Shown: positions 17,546 through 26,488 of the stretch, piece by piece
Numbering within the stretch: position 1 is the first letter of the stretch
Layout of the letters: the number at the start of each line of letters is the position of its first letter
Assembly: GCA_029560875.1 (NCBI GenBank)
Contig: JAKQKB010000202.1
Coordinates: 48,838-112,837 of the forward strand
Source of the DNA: Bacteroidota bacterium
Lineage (GTDB): Bacteria; Bacteroidota; Bacteroidia; Bacteroidales; Tenuifilaceae
Direction: 5' to 3'
DNA: 64,000 bases
Notes under the pieces: model-generated
What the model was told of the DNA's origin: nothing
Databases searched by the model: none
Seen by the model: the letters and a program-made list of their open reading frames with translations, nothing else
Position numbers and translations under genes: made by a program

Positions 17546-17989
17546 TTAGCGTTTTTTTCTAAAAAAGTCTTTCACGAATGCTGAACATTCTTCTGTTAAC
17601 ATATTTTTGACCACAATTGTTTTTGGGTGTAATACATTGTTTCCAAATAGTTCATATCCTCTTTTAGGGTCGGAAGTTCCAAAAACCAATGTTCCTAGGT
17701 GTGACCAGTACAGAGCACCCGCGCACATCACGCACGGTTCAACGGTGACATATAGCGTGCATTGGTCCAGGTATTTTCCTCCTAAATAGTTTGTTGCGGC
17801 TGTTATAGCCTGCATTTCAGCATGAGCCGTTGGGTCGTTTAAGGTTTCTGTAAGGTTATGTGCACGGGATATTATTTTGCCATTACAAACAACTATGGCA
17901 CCTATTGGAACTTCGCCCTTCTCTAATGCTTTTTTAGCCTCCTTCAGGGCTTCAGTCATAAAGTAATCGTGTGATTGTAACTCTATCAT
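17546..17989 (-). CDS. tadA: tRNA adenosine(34) deaminase
   Basis: A 147-residue cytidine-deaminase-fold protein. Zinc ligand and catalytic residues are visible: H56 and E58 in the motif HAE, and P85-C86-x2-C89 (EPCVMCAGA). TadA converts A34 of tRNA-Arg(ACG) to inosine and is essential in most bacteria. A general nucleoside deaminase is possible, but the HAEM and PCVMCAGAL forms match TadA well. It is divergent from aspS. Confidence 0.9.
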   Translation of the reverse strand: MIELQSHDYFMTEALKEAKKALEKGEVPIGAIVVCNGKIISRAHNLTETLNDPTAHAEMQAITAATNYLGGKYLDQCTLYVTVEPCVMCAGALYWSHLGTLVFGTSDPKRGYELFGNNVLHPKTIVVKNMLTEECSAFVKDFFRKKR

Positions 17990-18091
17990 AGAATATAAAA
18001 ATTCAAAATTGTGAGTTCAAAAAAGATGCCAACATATTTCAGCCTCATTTTTTCTTTATACATTCGCAAGTTAAAAAAACTATCAAATATT

Positions 18092-19849
18092 ATGTATAGA
18101 ACTCATAATTGTGGAGAGCTAAGAATTGGGAATGTAAACAATTCTGTAATCCTTTCGGGATGGGTACAGCGTATTAGAAATTTGGGCGGAATGACTTTTG
18201 TTGATATCCGCGACAGGTATGGCATAACCCAGGTTGTTATTGATGAGAATACCGATAAATCGGTTCAAGATACTGTTGCTAAATTGGGTAGAGAATTTGT
18301 TGTGCAAATTCATGGGGTGGTTGTTGAGCGCACTAGCAAAAACAATAAAATTCCTACCGGCGAAATTGAGGTGCATGCAAAGGATATAAAAATCCTAAAC
18401 GTGTCGGAATTACCTCCATTCACCATTGAGGATGAAACCGATGGAGGTGATGAGCTCCGGATGAAATATCGCTATTTGGATTTAAGGAGGAACCCTGTTA
18501 AGAATGCGTTGATACTTCGTCATCAAATGGCACAGGAGGTTCGCCGATACCTTGACAGTAAGGACTTCCTAGAGGTTGAAACACCATTTCTAATTAAGTC
18601 GACACCCGAAGGTGCACGCGACTTTGTAGTACCATCAAGGATTCATCATGGCGAGTTTTATGCACTTCCTCAATCGCCTCAAACATTTAAGCAGTTGCTT
18701 ATGGTTGCGGGTTTCGACAGGTATTTTCAGATTGTAAAGTGCTTCAGGGATGAGGACTTACGAGCCGATAGACAACCAGAGTTTACACAAATTGACTGTG
18801 AAATGTCGTTTGTGGAGCGTGACGATATACTGAATACTTTTGAGGGTTTAACAAAGCATCTTTTTAGTAAAGTAAAGGGAATTGATTTTAAAGAGCCGTT
18901 CCTTCGAATGTCCTACCAGGAGGCTATGAGCAAATATGGCTCCGACAAGCCCGATTTACGGTTTGGAATGCCTTTCGTTGAGTTAACCTCAATAGTTAAA
19001 GGAAAAGGATTCGGAGTATTTGATAATGCCGAGTATGTTGGAGGTATTTGCGCCACAGGTTGTGCAAATTATACGCGTAAGCAGCTCGATGAATTAACCG
19101 ATTTTGTAAAGCGTCCTCAAATTGGTGCTAGTGGACTTGTTTATGCACGATACGGCGAGGATGGAGTTGTTAAATCGTCAGTTGATAAGTTTTACTCTCC
19201 AGAAGATTTAATGAAGATTGCTGAGGCAATGGGTGCAAAGCCTGGTGATTTAATTCTTATCCTTGCAGGAGGTTCCAAAAAGACTTTATCTGCGCTTTGT
19301 GAGTTGAGGTTAGAGATGGGAACAAGATTAGGATTAAGGTCGAAAGATACATTTGTGCCACTTTGGGTTGTTGATTTCCCTTTGTTGGAGTGGGATGAGG
19401 AGTCGAAACGTTTCTTTGCAATGCACCATCCATTTACATCTCCTAATCCAGAGGATATTACATTGTTTAATTCCAACCCAGGGGCAATTCGTGCAAATGC
19501 TTACGATTTAGTAATCAATGGAGTTGAGATTGGTGGTGGTTCTATACGAATTTTCGATAAATCCCTTCAACAGAAGATGTTTGAGACGTTAGGATTTACG
19601 CCCGAGGAGGCAGAAAAACAGTTTGGATTCCTATTGAATGCGTTTAAATACGGAGCACCACCTCACGGGGGTATTGCATTTGGCTTTGATAGGTTATGTT
19701 CGTTGTTTGGAGGCTCTGACTCAATTAGGGATTACATTGCATTCCCGAAGAACAATGCTGCTCGCGATGTTATGATTGATTCACCCTCCACTATTCGTCA
19801 GGAGCAATTAGATGAATTAAGTATTGGAATTAGACCTGAAAACAAGTAA
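18092..19849 (+). CDS. aspS: Aspartate--tRNA ligase
   Basis: From the ATG at 18092 the protein is 585 residues, the standard size of bacterial AspRS; an ORF start 81 nt upstream would add an unusual tail, so it is rejected. The N-terminal OB anticodon-binding domain starts [13 protein letters not shown]. The class II core shows the [20 protein letters not shown] block, the motif 2 region [18 protein letters not shown], a GAD insertion domain and a C-terminal GIAFGFDRL motif 3. It charges tRNA-Asp (and perhaps tRNA-Asn). It is followed by a strong bidirectional terminator. Confidence 0.96.
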   Translation: MYRTHNCGELRIGNVNNSVILSGWVQRIRNLGGMTFVDIRDRYGITQVVIDENTDKSVQDTVAKLGREFVVQIHGVVVERTSKNNKIPTGEIEVHAKDIKILNVSELPPFTIEDETDGGDELRMKYRYLDLRRNPVKNALILRHQMAQEVRRYLDSKDFLEVETPFLIKSTPEGARDFVVPSRIHHGEFYALPQSPQTFKQLLMVAGFDRYFQIVKCFRDEDLRADRQPEFTQIDCEMSFVERDDILNTFEGLTKHLFSKVKGIDFKEPFLRMSYQEAMSKYGSDKPDLRFGMPFVELTSIVKGKGFGVFDNAEYVGGICATGCANYTRKQLDELTDFVKRPQIGASGLVYARYGEDGVVKSSVDKFYSPEDLMKIAEAMGAKPGDLILILAGGSKKTLSALCELRLEMGTRLGLRSKDTFVPLWVVDFPLLEWDEESKRFFAMHHPFTSPNPEDITLFNSNPGAIRANAYDLVINGVEIGGGSIRIFDKSLQQKMFETLGFTPEEAEKQFGFLLNAFKYGAPPHGGIAFGFDRLCSLFGGSDSIRDYIAFPKNNAARDVMIDSPSTIRQEQLDELSIGIRPENK

Positions 19850-19867
19850 GAATGAGATATCTGAAAT

Positions 19868-19898
19868 AAAAAAACACCCAAATTTTGGGTGTTTTTTT
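19868..19898. terminator. Bidirectional terminator between aspS and a small lipoprotein gene
   Basis: AAAAACACCCAAA and TTTGGGTGTTTTT form a long near-symmetric stem with T-runs on both strands. Confidence 0.88.
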
Positions 19899-19915
19899 AT
19901 TTTTTAATCTAATGA

Positions 19916-20086
19916 TTACTGAGCTTTAGTTGTATCAGGAGCAACTTCAACTTCTTCTACTTGAGTAGTATCAACTTGTTCAGTAGCAGGTTCAGCTTCA
20001 GTAGCCTCTTCTTGTTTTGGAGCAGATTTACAAGCAACCATAGAAACAATAGCAGCAGCCATTAGAAAATAAGCTAATTTTTTCAT
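19916..20086 (-). CDS. Small acidic lipoprotein (56 residues)
   Basis: A 56-residue gene too short for usual ORF filters. It opens MKKLAYFLMAAAIVSMVAC, a lipoprotein signal with lipobox MVAC (Cys19). The mature 38 residues are Glu/Thr/Val/Ala-rich, almost without aromatic residues, and end DTTKAQ. The start has a Bacteroidota -7 element upstream, and a terminator lies right after the stop. Convergent to aspS. Composition suggests a disordered, acidic surface or periplasmic peptide; function unknown. Confidence 0.75.
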   Translation of the reverse strand: MKKLAYFLMAAAIVSMVACKSAPKQEEATEAEPATEQVDTTQVEEVEVAPDTTKAQ

Positions 20087-20117
20087 AGTTCAGTTAATTA
20101 AGTTAGTTTGTTCACAA

Positions 20118-20125
20118 CAAAAGTA
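20118..20125 (-). promoter_or_regulatory. Possible -7 element of the small lipoprotein gene
   Basis: TACTTTTG on the minus strand matches TAnnTTTG, about 32 nt before the ATG. No well-spaced TTG box upstream. Confidence 0.35.
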
Positions 20126-20175
20126 TGATTTTTATCAATATAAATATCATTTTTTCATCATTTTTTTAAGATACA

Positions 20176-20206
20176 AAAAAGCACAACCATTTATAGTCGG
20201 TTGTGC
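20176..20206 (-). terminator. Terminator of the tricorn-like protease gene
   Basis: GCACAACC (20181-20188) pairs with GGTTGTGC (20199-20206); on the minus strand TTTTTTG follows the stem. Good stem and tract. Confidence 0.82.
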
Positions 20207-20229
20207 ATTTAAGTGTGTTTAACAGAAGT

Positions 20230-23200
20230 TTACTTTGCTTGAAGTTGTTTTATCAGTTCTTCAACTGCTGCTCTAATTTGAGTATCTATGCCAGTTGCTG
20301 CATCCTCTGGTTTAATCTGAACCTGTATGTCTGGATTCAATTGTTGATTTTCCAAGTATTTTCCATTTAAATCTCTTACACCCATTTGTGGAATTCCAAA
20401 TACAAGAGTTGGGTCAACTTGGGTTTCCCACCAAACGGCAGTCATTGTACCAGGAACAGGCATTCCAACTAATTTCCCAATTTTCAAGGTCTTGTAAACA
20501 TATGGGAATCCGTGAGCGTCGGAGTAGTTGCCCTCGCCAACAAGCACAACCGAAGGTTTGTACCATTTAGCAATTGGCTCGGCTCCAATATGCTGGCCAC
20601 GAGGCGTAAAATCGACATACTTTTTGCCATTTAGTAAGGTTGCCAAATCATCGTGAAGCCAACCCCCACCGTTAAAACGAGTGTCAACTATAATAGCCTC
20701 TTTTCCTCTATGCTTGCCAAGCAAATCGGAGTAAACCTCGCGGAAACTTTGCGAGTTCATTCCCCTAACGTGAACGTAACCAATTTTTCCATCTGATAGG
20801 CGTTCAACTTCATCGTTGCGTTTCTTTATCCAACTTTTGTATATTAATTCTGACTCATCCCAGCGGTTAATTGGTTTAACGGATTCTGCCCAGCGTTCAC
20901 CGTTAGCAGGGTTAAAGAATTCAATAGATACGAGTTTACCCGCTTTGCGGTTCAATAAACCAAAGTAGTTTGAGTTAGCGGATATATCAACGCCATCAAT
21001 CTTTTCGATAATTACACCAGACTTAACTTTACCTTTAGAGTTAATCAGTGGAGATTTATCTATGACCTCCGCTATTTTCATTCCATTGCCAGAGTAGTTT
21101 AAGTCGTAAAAAACTCCTAGAGTTGCGGTTTGGTCTGCATTATCGGGATTCGACCTATATCGGCAACCTGTATGAGAACCGTTAAGTTCGCCGAGTAGTT
21201 CGCTCATCATTTCGGCATAATCAAAGTTATTGTTGATATGCGGTAAGAATCTTGAATATTCGCTTTTGTAGAATTTCCAGTCGATTCCGTGGAGGTTAGG
21301 GTCGTAGAACTTCTTATCGACTTGGCGCCACATATGCTCAAACATATATTCGCGCTCCTTTGGGTAGTTTACGCTAAACTCGGCATTAAACTTAATGGTT
21401 GTTAGTTTATTGTTTGCAATCTCAACCTTCATCAAAGAACCGTTTGATAGTAAAAATAGATTTTTTTGGTCTTTATCAATGGATAAGTTGCCTGCGTAAC
21501 CATCAATTTTTACAAGGAGTTTGGTTTCATTATCCTTAAGGTTTGTAACCCAAAGGTCGTGACCTTTCTCAAAGCGGCTTAAGTAGTAAAGTTTGTCGCC
21601 ATCGGGAACCAAAATTGCGTCGGATAAAGCCGATGAGTTTATGGTAAGTTTTACTTTTCTATCATCAATATTGTTGATATCAATTTTTAACGGTTCAATA
21701 CCTTTATCCTTTGGTGTTTCTTTTTTGTCTTTTTTATCAGATTTTTCTTTTTCCTTAGCATCCTCTTTAGCTTTCTCTTTTTCTTTCTTACGCTTTTCTT
21801 TTAGTAGTTCCCATTCAAGTTTGCTGAGGTTGAATTCTTCAAATGATTCTTGGGTTAAGAACATTGCAAAAGCATCGAACTGAGAGCCCCACGAACCGTG
21901 GCTACGCATTCCCATTTTATCGTTGAACCAAAGAATTGCTTTGCCATCCATCATCCATTTAGGATTGCTATCATCGTAACCGCTTTTTGTTAGGTTGAAG
22001 AATTGGCCTGAGCCGTCGGCCTTAACAAGGGCAACATCGGAATCGGGCCACGAGGGCACCTCCATAAAGCTAACTACGAACCATTTGCCATCGGGAGACC
22101 ATTGGTACCATTGGTCGCCGTCTGAGTAGGAGTAGTTGTACTTGCCATCGAGAATGGTTCTAATTTGTTTCGATTCAAGATTCATAACGCAAAGCGTTGT
22201 GCGCTCTTTTAGGAAGGCAACCTCCTTTCCATCAGGAGAATATGCAGGCTGGAATGTTTCCTCTGGAATGGTAACAATTGGTTCCTCCTTTAATAAGGTT
22301 GACAAGGCGAAATTAGGTTCGTCGGCAGATAAAACTGATGTTTGGTAGATATTCCAGCTGCCATTGCGTTCCGATGCATACAGTAACTTTTTACCATCGG
22401 GGCTAAAGCTAACAGAGCGTTCCTGTTCAGGAGTATTAGTAATACGTTTTGTGTTATTATGGTCTGTTGAGGTTACAAAAACATCACCCCTTATAATAAA
22501 TGCAATTTCTTTACTATCTGGCGAAACTGCCATTTCTGTAGCGCCTCTTGATAAGGATTCAAACTTAACTTCCTGCTCAGTTTTATCGGCAGCAATGCTA
22601 ATGGCAACCTTTTGAGGCGTCCCATTTAATGGTTGTGTGTAAATTTCGCCATTGTACTGAAAGCAGAATGTATTATTTGCAAACGATAAAAACCTTACAG
22701 GATGTTTTGTGAAATTGGTGATAGACTTAGGTTGATTTGCTAAAGCAATATCCTGCGAGGTGATGTTAAAACTTCCATTTATTTCTGATAAATAGTAAAT
22801 GGTATTTCCATCGGCTGAGAAAATAGGATTTCTGTCTTCGCCTTCAAAAGAACTTATTTTTTTATGTGTTTTGGATTGTGTGTCGTAAATCCAAATATCG
22901 CGGGTTACTGACGATTGATGATGCTTTCTCCAATTATCTTCATAACCCTTACTATCGTGGTAGGCAATATATTTACCGTCGGGACTAAAAACAGCGCTTT
23001 CGGCAGGTGTTGTAAGCACTTGTTTAATTCTACCGCCAGCAACTGGTACTGAGTATAATTCAGAGAGAACATCGCTGGGGAAAAGGATATTTTTTGCATC
23101 GTCCTGAATTGATGCTTTGAAAATAATTTCTTTCCCATCAGTAGTAAATTCCGAAGGATACTCGTTTGCTGAGTGAAAAGTTAATCGGATTGGCTCACCA

Positions 23201-23499
23201 CCTTCGGCTGGTATAGTAAAAATGTCGAAACCTCCATTCCTGTTCGATGCAAAAGCTATAGTTTGGCCGTCGGGAGACCAAACAGGCATATAATCGTATG
23301 CCGGGTTTGTGGTAAGAATTCGGGCATCTCCACCATTAGATGACACCTTATATATATCACCTTTATATGAAAATGCAATAAACTTTCCATCGGGCGATAT
23401 GGCAGGATAGCGCATCCACAAAGGGGTGGAATTGGCTTGGGCAAAAAGGTTAACTGTTGCAAGTATAGCAATAATTAACAGGAGTAGATTTTTCCTCAT
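20230..23499 (-). CDS. Tricorn-like S41 family protease, exported
   Basis: A 1089-residue exported protein (signal to about residue 20, NLFAQ). The N-terminal ~530 residues form beta-propellers with many PD40-type repeats (for example VWSPDGQTIAFASNR, FSPDGKKLLYASERNG). A highly charged Lys/Glu linker follows at about 560-603. The C-terminal part has a core domain, a PDZ domain (about 815-885) and an S41 catalytic domain with GNYSDAHGF, where the Ser is the likely nucleophile, and VDTRFNGGGW. Tricorn-type proteases trim peptides; in Bacteroidota such exported copies probably degrade extracellular or periplasmic protein. Own terminator, apparently monocistronic. Confidence 0.9.
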   Translation of the reverse strand: MRKNLLLLIIAILATVNLFAQANSTPLWMRYPAISPDGKFIAFSYKGDIYKVSSNGGDARILTTNPAYDYMPVWSPDGQTIAFASNRNGGFDIFTIPAEGGEPIRLTFHSANEYPSEFTTDGKEIIFKASIQDDAKNILFPSDVLSELYSVPVAGGRIKQVLTTPAESAVFSPDGKYIAYHDSKGYEDNWRKHHQSSVTRDIWIYDTQSKTHKKISSFEGEDRNPIFSADGNTIYYLSEINGSFNITSQDIALANQPKSITNFTKHPVRFLSFANNTFCFQYNGEIYTQPLNGTPQKVAISIAADKTEQEVKFESLSRGATEMAVSPDSKEIAFIIRGDVFVTSTDHNNTKRITNTPEQERSVSFSPDGKKLLYASERNGSWNIYQTSVLSADEPNFALSTLLKEEPIVTIPEETFQPAYSPDGKEVAFLKERTTLCVMNLESKQIRTILDGKYNYSYSDGDQWYQWSPDGKWFVVSFMEVPSWPDSDVALVKADGSGQFFNLTKSGYDDSNPKWMMDGKAILWFNDKMGMRSHGSWGSQFDAFAMFLTQESFEEFNLSKLEWELLKEKRKKEKEKAKEDAKEKEKSDKKDKKETPKDKGIEPLKIDINNIDDRKVKLTINSSALSDAILVPDGDKLYYLSRFEKGHDLWVTNLKDNETKLLVKIDGYAGNLSIDKDQKNLFLLSNGSLMKVEIANNKLTTIKFNAEFSVNYPKEREYMFEHMWRQVDKKFYDPNLHGIDWKFYKSEYSRFLPHINNNFDYAEMMSELLGELNGSHTGCRYRSNPDNADQTATLGVFYDLNYSGNGMKIAEVIDKSPLINSKGKVKSGVIIEKIDGVDISANSNYFGLLNRKAGKLVSIEFFNPANGERWAESVKPINRWDESELIYKSWIKKRNDEVERLSDGKIGYVHVRGMNSQSFREVYSDLLGKHRGKEAIIVDTRFNGGGWLHDDLATLLNGKKYVDFTPRGQHIGAEPIAKWYKPSVVLVGEGNYSDAHGFPYVYKTLKIGKLVGMPVPGTMTAVWWETQVDPTLVFGIPQMGVRDLNGKYLENQQLNPDIQVQIKPEDAATGIDTQIRAAVEELIKQLQAK

Positions 23500-23951
23500 A
23501 AGGCAGTTTATTAGGTTGTTTTAATGTTTTAAGTTAATATAGTTTTGATTGATAGAACAACAATTTGGTTTAACGTATAAAACAAAGTTATGAATTAAAG
23601 TTCTAAATATTAGTAAACAAGTATTTCGAAAATGTGTTTAGAATTTTTAATTGATTTAATTCTCAAAGCGCTTGCTATTGCTGAGTTTTAATACATTGTT
23701 TTAAATTAAATTTTATGAAGATTATTCTATATTTTTTATTCGTAATAATAAATATCCTGATAAGATACTGACTAACAAAGCGATAATTTTTACTAAATTG
23801 TTGCTTTATTTTATTAATTATTTACATTTGCATTTTATTATGTATTTATTTTATAAATTCAGAAAATGCTTGCATTGTATTTATTTGATTTATAAATTTA
23901 TATAGTTCTTTTTAAAATAGAAATTCTAATTATAACCAATAATTAACCTAA
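23500..23951. other. AT-rich divergent intergenic region
   Basis: About 450 bases between two divergent genes, strongly AT-rich. It contains a -7-like TAACTTTG for the protease gene (minus strand, 23590-23583) and a well-spaced promoter for the AT-hook gene (23801-23830). No small ORF, RNA or repeat could be supported. Confidence 0.5.
23801..23830 (+). promoter_or_regulatory. Bacteroidota-type promoter of the AT-hook protein gene
   Basis: TTG (23801-23803) and TACATTTG (23823-23830) are 19 nt apart. The leader to the ATG at 23952 is about 115 nt, long for this window. Confidence 0.5.
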
Positions 23952-24725
23952 ATGAAAAAAATTTCGCTTACCCAAAATGAAGTCAACGAATTGGTTGACC
24001 TCTATCAAACCGAGATAGATAGAGCACAACGGAGAATTGCAAATTTAAAAGCAATTCTTAAAAAGATATCCGAAGGAAAATCTTTGACCGATGATGATAA
24101 GGTTGAAGTTAAAAAATCGACAAAAGAGCCAGTTGCTGAGCCCAAAAAGAGAGGCAGAAAGCCTAAAGTTCAAAAAGAAAAGGCCGTAGATGTAAAAGCA
24201 GAGCCCAAGAAAAGAGGCCGTAAGCCAAAAGTTCAAAAGGAAAAGGCTGCGGAAGTTAAAGCAGAACCAAAAAAACGCGGTAGAAAACCAAAGGTAAAAA
24301 CAAAGCCTGCAATAGCAAAAAAAGCAGAGAAAGTTTCTAAAAAGAAAGTTGTAAAAACGCCAAAGGTAAAGGAACCAAAAAAACGTGGTCGCAAGCCAAA
24401 ACCCGTTCGCAAATCAATTAAAACAGGTAAAGGCGAAGATAAGGTAAAATGGATTGATTTAATTTATGATATTTTGCGTAGCAAAAAATCGTTAATGTTA
24501 TCAAATTCGCTAACTCTTGCAGCAATGGAACGCTTAGGCATTGCCGATGCCGATAAGGATAGAGTTAGAATGGCAATTTCTACAAATCTAACCCGTTTAA
24601 CTAAGTACGATAAAACCATAAATAAATACTCACAGGAAGGCACAAGTGGTTCATTCTACGGGCTTGCTGAATGGTTCGATGACAAAGGAAAATTAAAATC
24701 CGAATTCAAGAACAAATTAATGTAA
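23952..24725 (+). CDS. DNA-binding protein with four AT-hooks
   Basis: A 257-residue, very basic protein. Residues 1-45 form a coiled-coil-like helix (NEVNELVDLYQTEIDRAQRR). Residues 55-155 are a Lys/Pro/Ala-rich low-complexity region with four copies of PKKRGRKPK at 64-72, 85-93, 106-114 and 142-150, each a canonical AT-hook for the minor groove of AT-rich DNA. The C-terminal part (about 165-245) is globular and looks like a small winged-helix-type domain (WIDLIYDILRSKKSLMLSNS). Together this suggests a chromatin-like or nucleoid protein rather than a specific regulator. Similar AT-hook proteins occur in some Bacteroidota. The gene is followed by a perfect palindromic terminator. Confidence 0.8.
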   Translation: MKKISLTQNEVNELVDLYQTEIDRAQRRIANLKAILKKISEGKSLTDDDKVEVKKSTKEPVAEPKKRGRKPKVQKEKAVDVKAEPKKRGRKPKVQKEKAAEVKAEPKKRGRKPKVKTKPAIAKKAEKVSKKKVVKTPKVKEPKKRGRKPKPVRKSIKTGKGEDKVKWIDLIYDILRSKKSLMLSNSLTLAAMERLGIADADKDRVRMAISTNLTRLTKYDKTINKYSQEGTSGSFYGLAEWFDDKGKLKSEFKNKLM

Positions 24726-24744
24726 ATTATATTCTTTTCAGACT

Positions 24745-24768
24745 AAAGGCCGTTTAAACGGCCTTTTT
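24745..24768 (+). terminator. Terminator after the AT-hook gene
   Basis: AAAGGCCGTTTAAACGGCCTTT (24745-24766) is a perfect 22-nt palindrome followed by T's. Confidence 0.88.
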
Positions 24769-24786
24769 CTTTTTGCTAATTTATGG

Positions 24787-24794
24787 TAGCTTTG
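24787..24794 (+). promoter_or_regulatory. -7 element of the RNA methyltransferase gene
   Basis: TAGCTTTG matches TAnnTTTG 15 nt before the ATG at 24809. The expected TTG box lies in the T-rich tail of the preceding terminator and is not clear. Confidence 0.45.
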
Positions 24795-24808
24795 CAAAAA
24801 GATAAATT

Positions 24809-26005
24809 ATGATTAGAGTAGTTGATGTAATTGCCACGGGTGTTCGAGAAGTTATTAAGGAAGAACGCTCTTTAGACCAAGTTACATCGTTTTGGCTTAA
24901 GCAGAATAAAGGTTGGAGTAGAGAGGAAAAAGGTTTTTTTGCCGAAACATTAGCCGAAGTAATAAGGTGGTGGCGGCTATTAAACGAGTTTAAATTCGCC
25001 AATGAAATTAATTATGGAAGCGAGTACCATAGCGCTGTAATTAATTATATAGCATTAAACTACGACAGTAGCGTTTTACATGGAGTTATAACTTCTGGTT
25101 TGCAGAAAAAAATTGAAGCGGCTTACAATAATTTAAATACATCAGCGGCTATTCAAGAATCTATACCTGACTGGTTGCAGGATTTGGGAGTTAAAGAACT
25201 TGGAGAAAGTTGGAATTTAGAAATAGAAGCGCTCAATAAATCACCCGAAATTATTCTTAGGGTAAATAAACTTAAAAGTAATCGTGATGAGCTTTTAAAT
25301 TGGTTTAAACGCGAAAAGTTTAAAGCAGAACCAATGGATTTACCCGATGCTATTCGTATTGTTGAACGTACTAATATATATAGGTCGGAGGCATTTACGC
25401 TAGGAATGTTTGAGCAGCAGGACCATTCGTCGCAGCTGGTTGCTCCATTTTTGGATGTTACTCCTGGAATGCGCGTAATTGATACCTGTGCAGGCAATGG
25501 TGGTAAAACGTTGCATTTGTCTAGTTTAATGGCCAATAAAGGTCGAATTATAGCAATGGACACAGCCGACTGGAAATTAACCGAGTTAAGGAATAGAACA
25601 CGACGTGCTGGCGCATCAATTGTGGAAGCAAAGGTTATTGAGTCCAGTAAAACAATAAAAAGATTAAAGGATAGCGCTGATAGACTTCTGCTTGACGTTC
25701 CTTGTTCGGGCTTGGGAGTTTTGCGTCGAAATCCAGATTCTAAGTGGAAACTAACCCCTGAACGTATTGATGAGTTACGTCGGATTCAGGAGGATATTTT
25801 GAACCGTTACTGGATTATGGCTAAACCTAAAGGGAAATTGGTTTACGCAACATGTAGCATACTTCCATCGGAAAATGAGGTTCAGGTTAAACGATTTATC
25901 GAAAAGTATAACGGACAGTTTGTGCTAGAGGAGGAACAAAAAATATCGCCAGCGCAAAGCGGTTTCGACGGATTCTATATGGCTAGGATTCGGAGGGAGT
26001 TTTAA
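24809..26005 (+). CDS. RsmB/NOL1-type RNA (cytosine-5) methyltransferase
   Basis: A 398-residue protein. An N-terminal helical region (about 1-130) resembles the NusB-like domain of RsmB-type enzymes. The C-terminal methyltransferase has the SAM motif DTCAGNGGKTLHLS, the catalytic motif PCSGLGVLRRNPD (Cys of PCSG) and the second cysteine motif YATCSILPSENE (TCS). This two-cysteine arrangement defines the NOL1/NOP2/sun family of m5C methyltransferases acting on rRNA or tRNA. Which base is modified cannot be told by eye. Confidence 0.9.
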   Translation: MIRVVDVIATGVREVIKEERSLDQVTSFWLKQNKGWSREEKGFFAETLAEVIRWWRLLNEFKFANEINYGSEYHSAVINYIALNYDSSVLHGVITSGLQKKIEAAYNNLNTSAAIQESIPDWLQDLGVKELGESWNLEIEALNKSPEIILRVNKLKSNRDELLNWFKREKFKAEPMDLPDAIRIVERTNIYRSEAFTLGMFEQQDHSSQLVAPFLDVTPGMRVIDTCAGNGGKTLHLSSLMANKGRIIAMDTADWKLTELRNRTRRAGASIVEAKVIESSKTIKRLKDSADRLLLDVPCSGLGVLRRNPDSKWKLTPERIDELRRIQEDILNRYWIMAKPKGKLVYATCSILPSENEVQVKRFIEKYNGQFVLEEEQKISPAQSGFDGFYMARIRREF

Positions 26006-26033
26006 CGAATGTTGTTTTGTATTATATTTGGTA

Positions 26034-26041
26034 TAATGTCA
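26034..26041 (+). promoter_or_regulatory. Possible -7 element of the small secreted protein gene
   Basis: TATATTTG matches TAnnTTTG about 18 nt before the ATG at 26060. No clear -33 box. Confidence 0.4.
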
Positions 26042-26059
26042 AATTAAAACCAAATTATT

Positions 26060-26425
26060 ATGCAAGCTATAATATATTTAGGGAAAATTGGAATAGTTAT
26101 TTTACTAATGGTTTGTTTTAGCTCTATGTCCTATGGACAAAGGAGACTTGCTAAAAACTCTCACATTGTAAGAGGACATTGTATAGATGTGTATAATGAG
26201 ATTAAGGATTCCACAAAGACCGATTCATTAGTTATAGCAGAATTTTTCCAGTACTATAAGTTTGAGAATGGTGTATCATTTAGACCTTCACAATGGAGTC
26301 AGGCTGTTGTTTACATCAAGGCAAAGGAAAATGCGAATATGTTCTGCAGGTTAAAGGATGCTGACAGGGAGTATGATTTAATTGATGTGCCTAGAAAAAA
26401 ACCTAAAGATATAAAGGAAGAATGA
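26060..26425 (+). CDS. Small exported protein of unknown function
   Basis: A 121-residue protein with an N-terminal hydrophobic signal (to about residue 26, SYGQ). The mature part starts RRLAKNSHIVRGHCIDVYNE and contains two Cys (about 41 and 96), then a basic tail. I do not recognise a family. Own -7 element and shared bidirectional terminator; likely monocistronic. Confidence 0.65.
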   Translation: MQAIIYLGKIGIVILLMVCFSSMSYGQRRLAKNSHIVRGHCIDVYNEIKDSTKTDSLVIAEFFQYYKFENGVSFRPSQWSQAVVYIKAKENANMFCRLKDADREYDLIDVPRKKPKDIKEE

Positions 26426-26441
26426 CATTAGATAAAAACAC

Positions 26442-26466
26442 AAAGGGTTGCTTTTGGCAACCCTTT
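26442..26466. terminator. Bidirectional terminator between the small exported protein and miaB
   Basis: AAAGGGTTGC (26442-26451) pairs with GCAACCCTTT (26457-26466). Serves both convergent genes. Confidence 0.85.
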
Positions 26467-26488
26467 GATGTATATCTTTATACAAAAG

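Noticed and set aside
24120..24410. A-rich repetitive DNA
   Set aside because: It is the coding sequence of four AT-hooks, not a separate repeat element.
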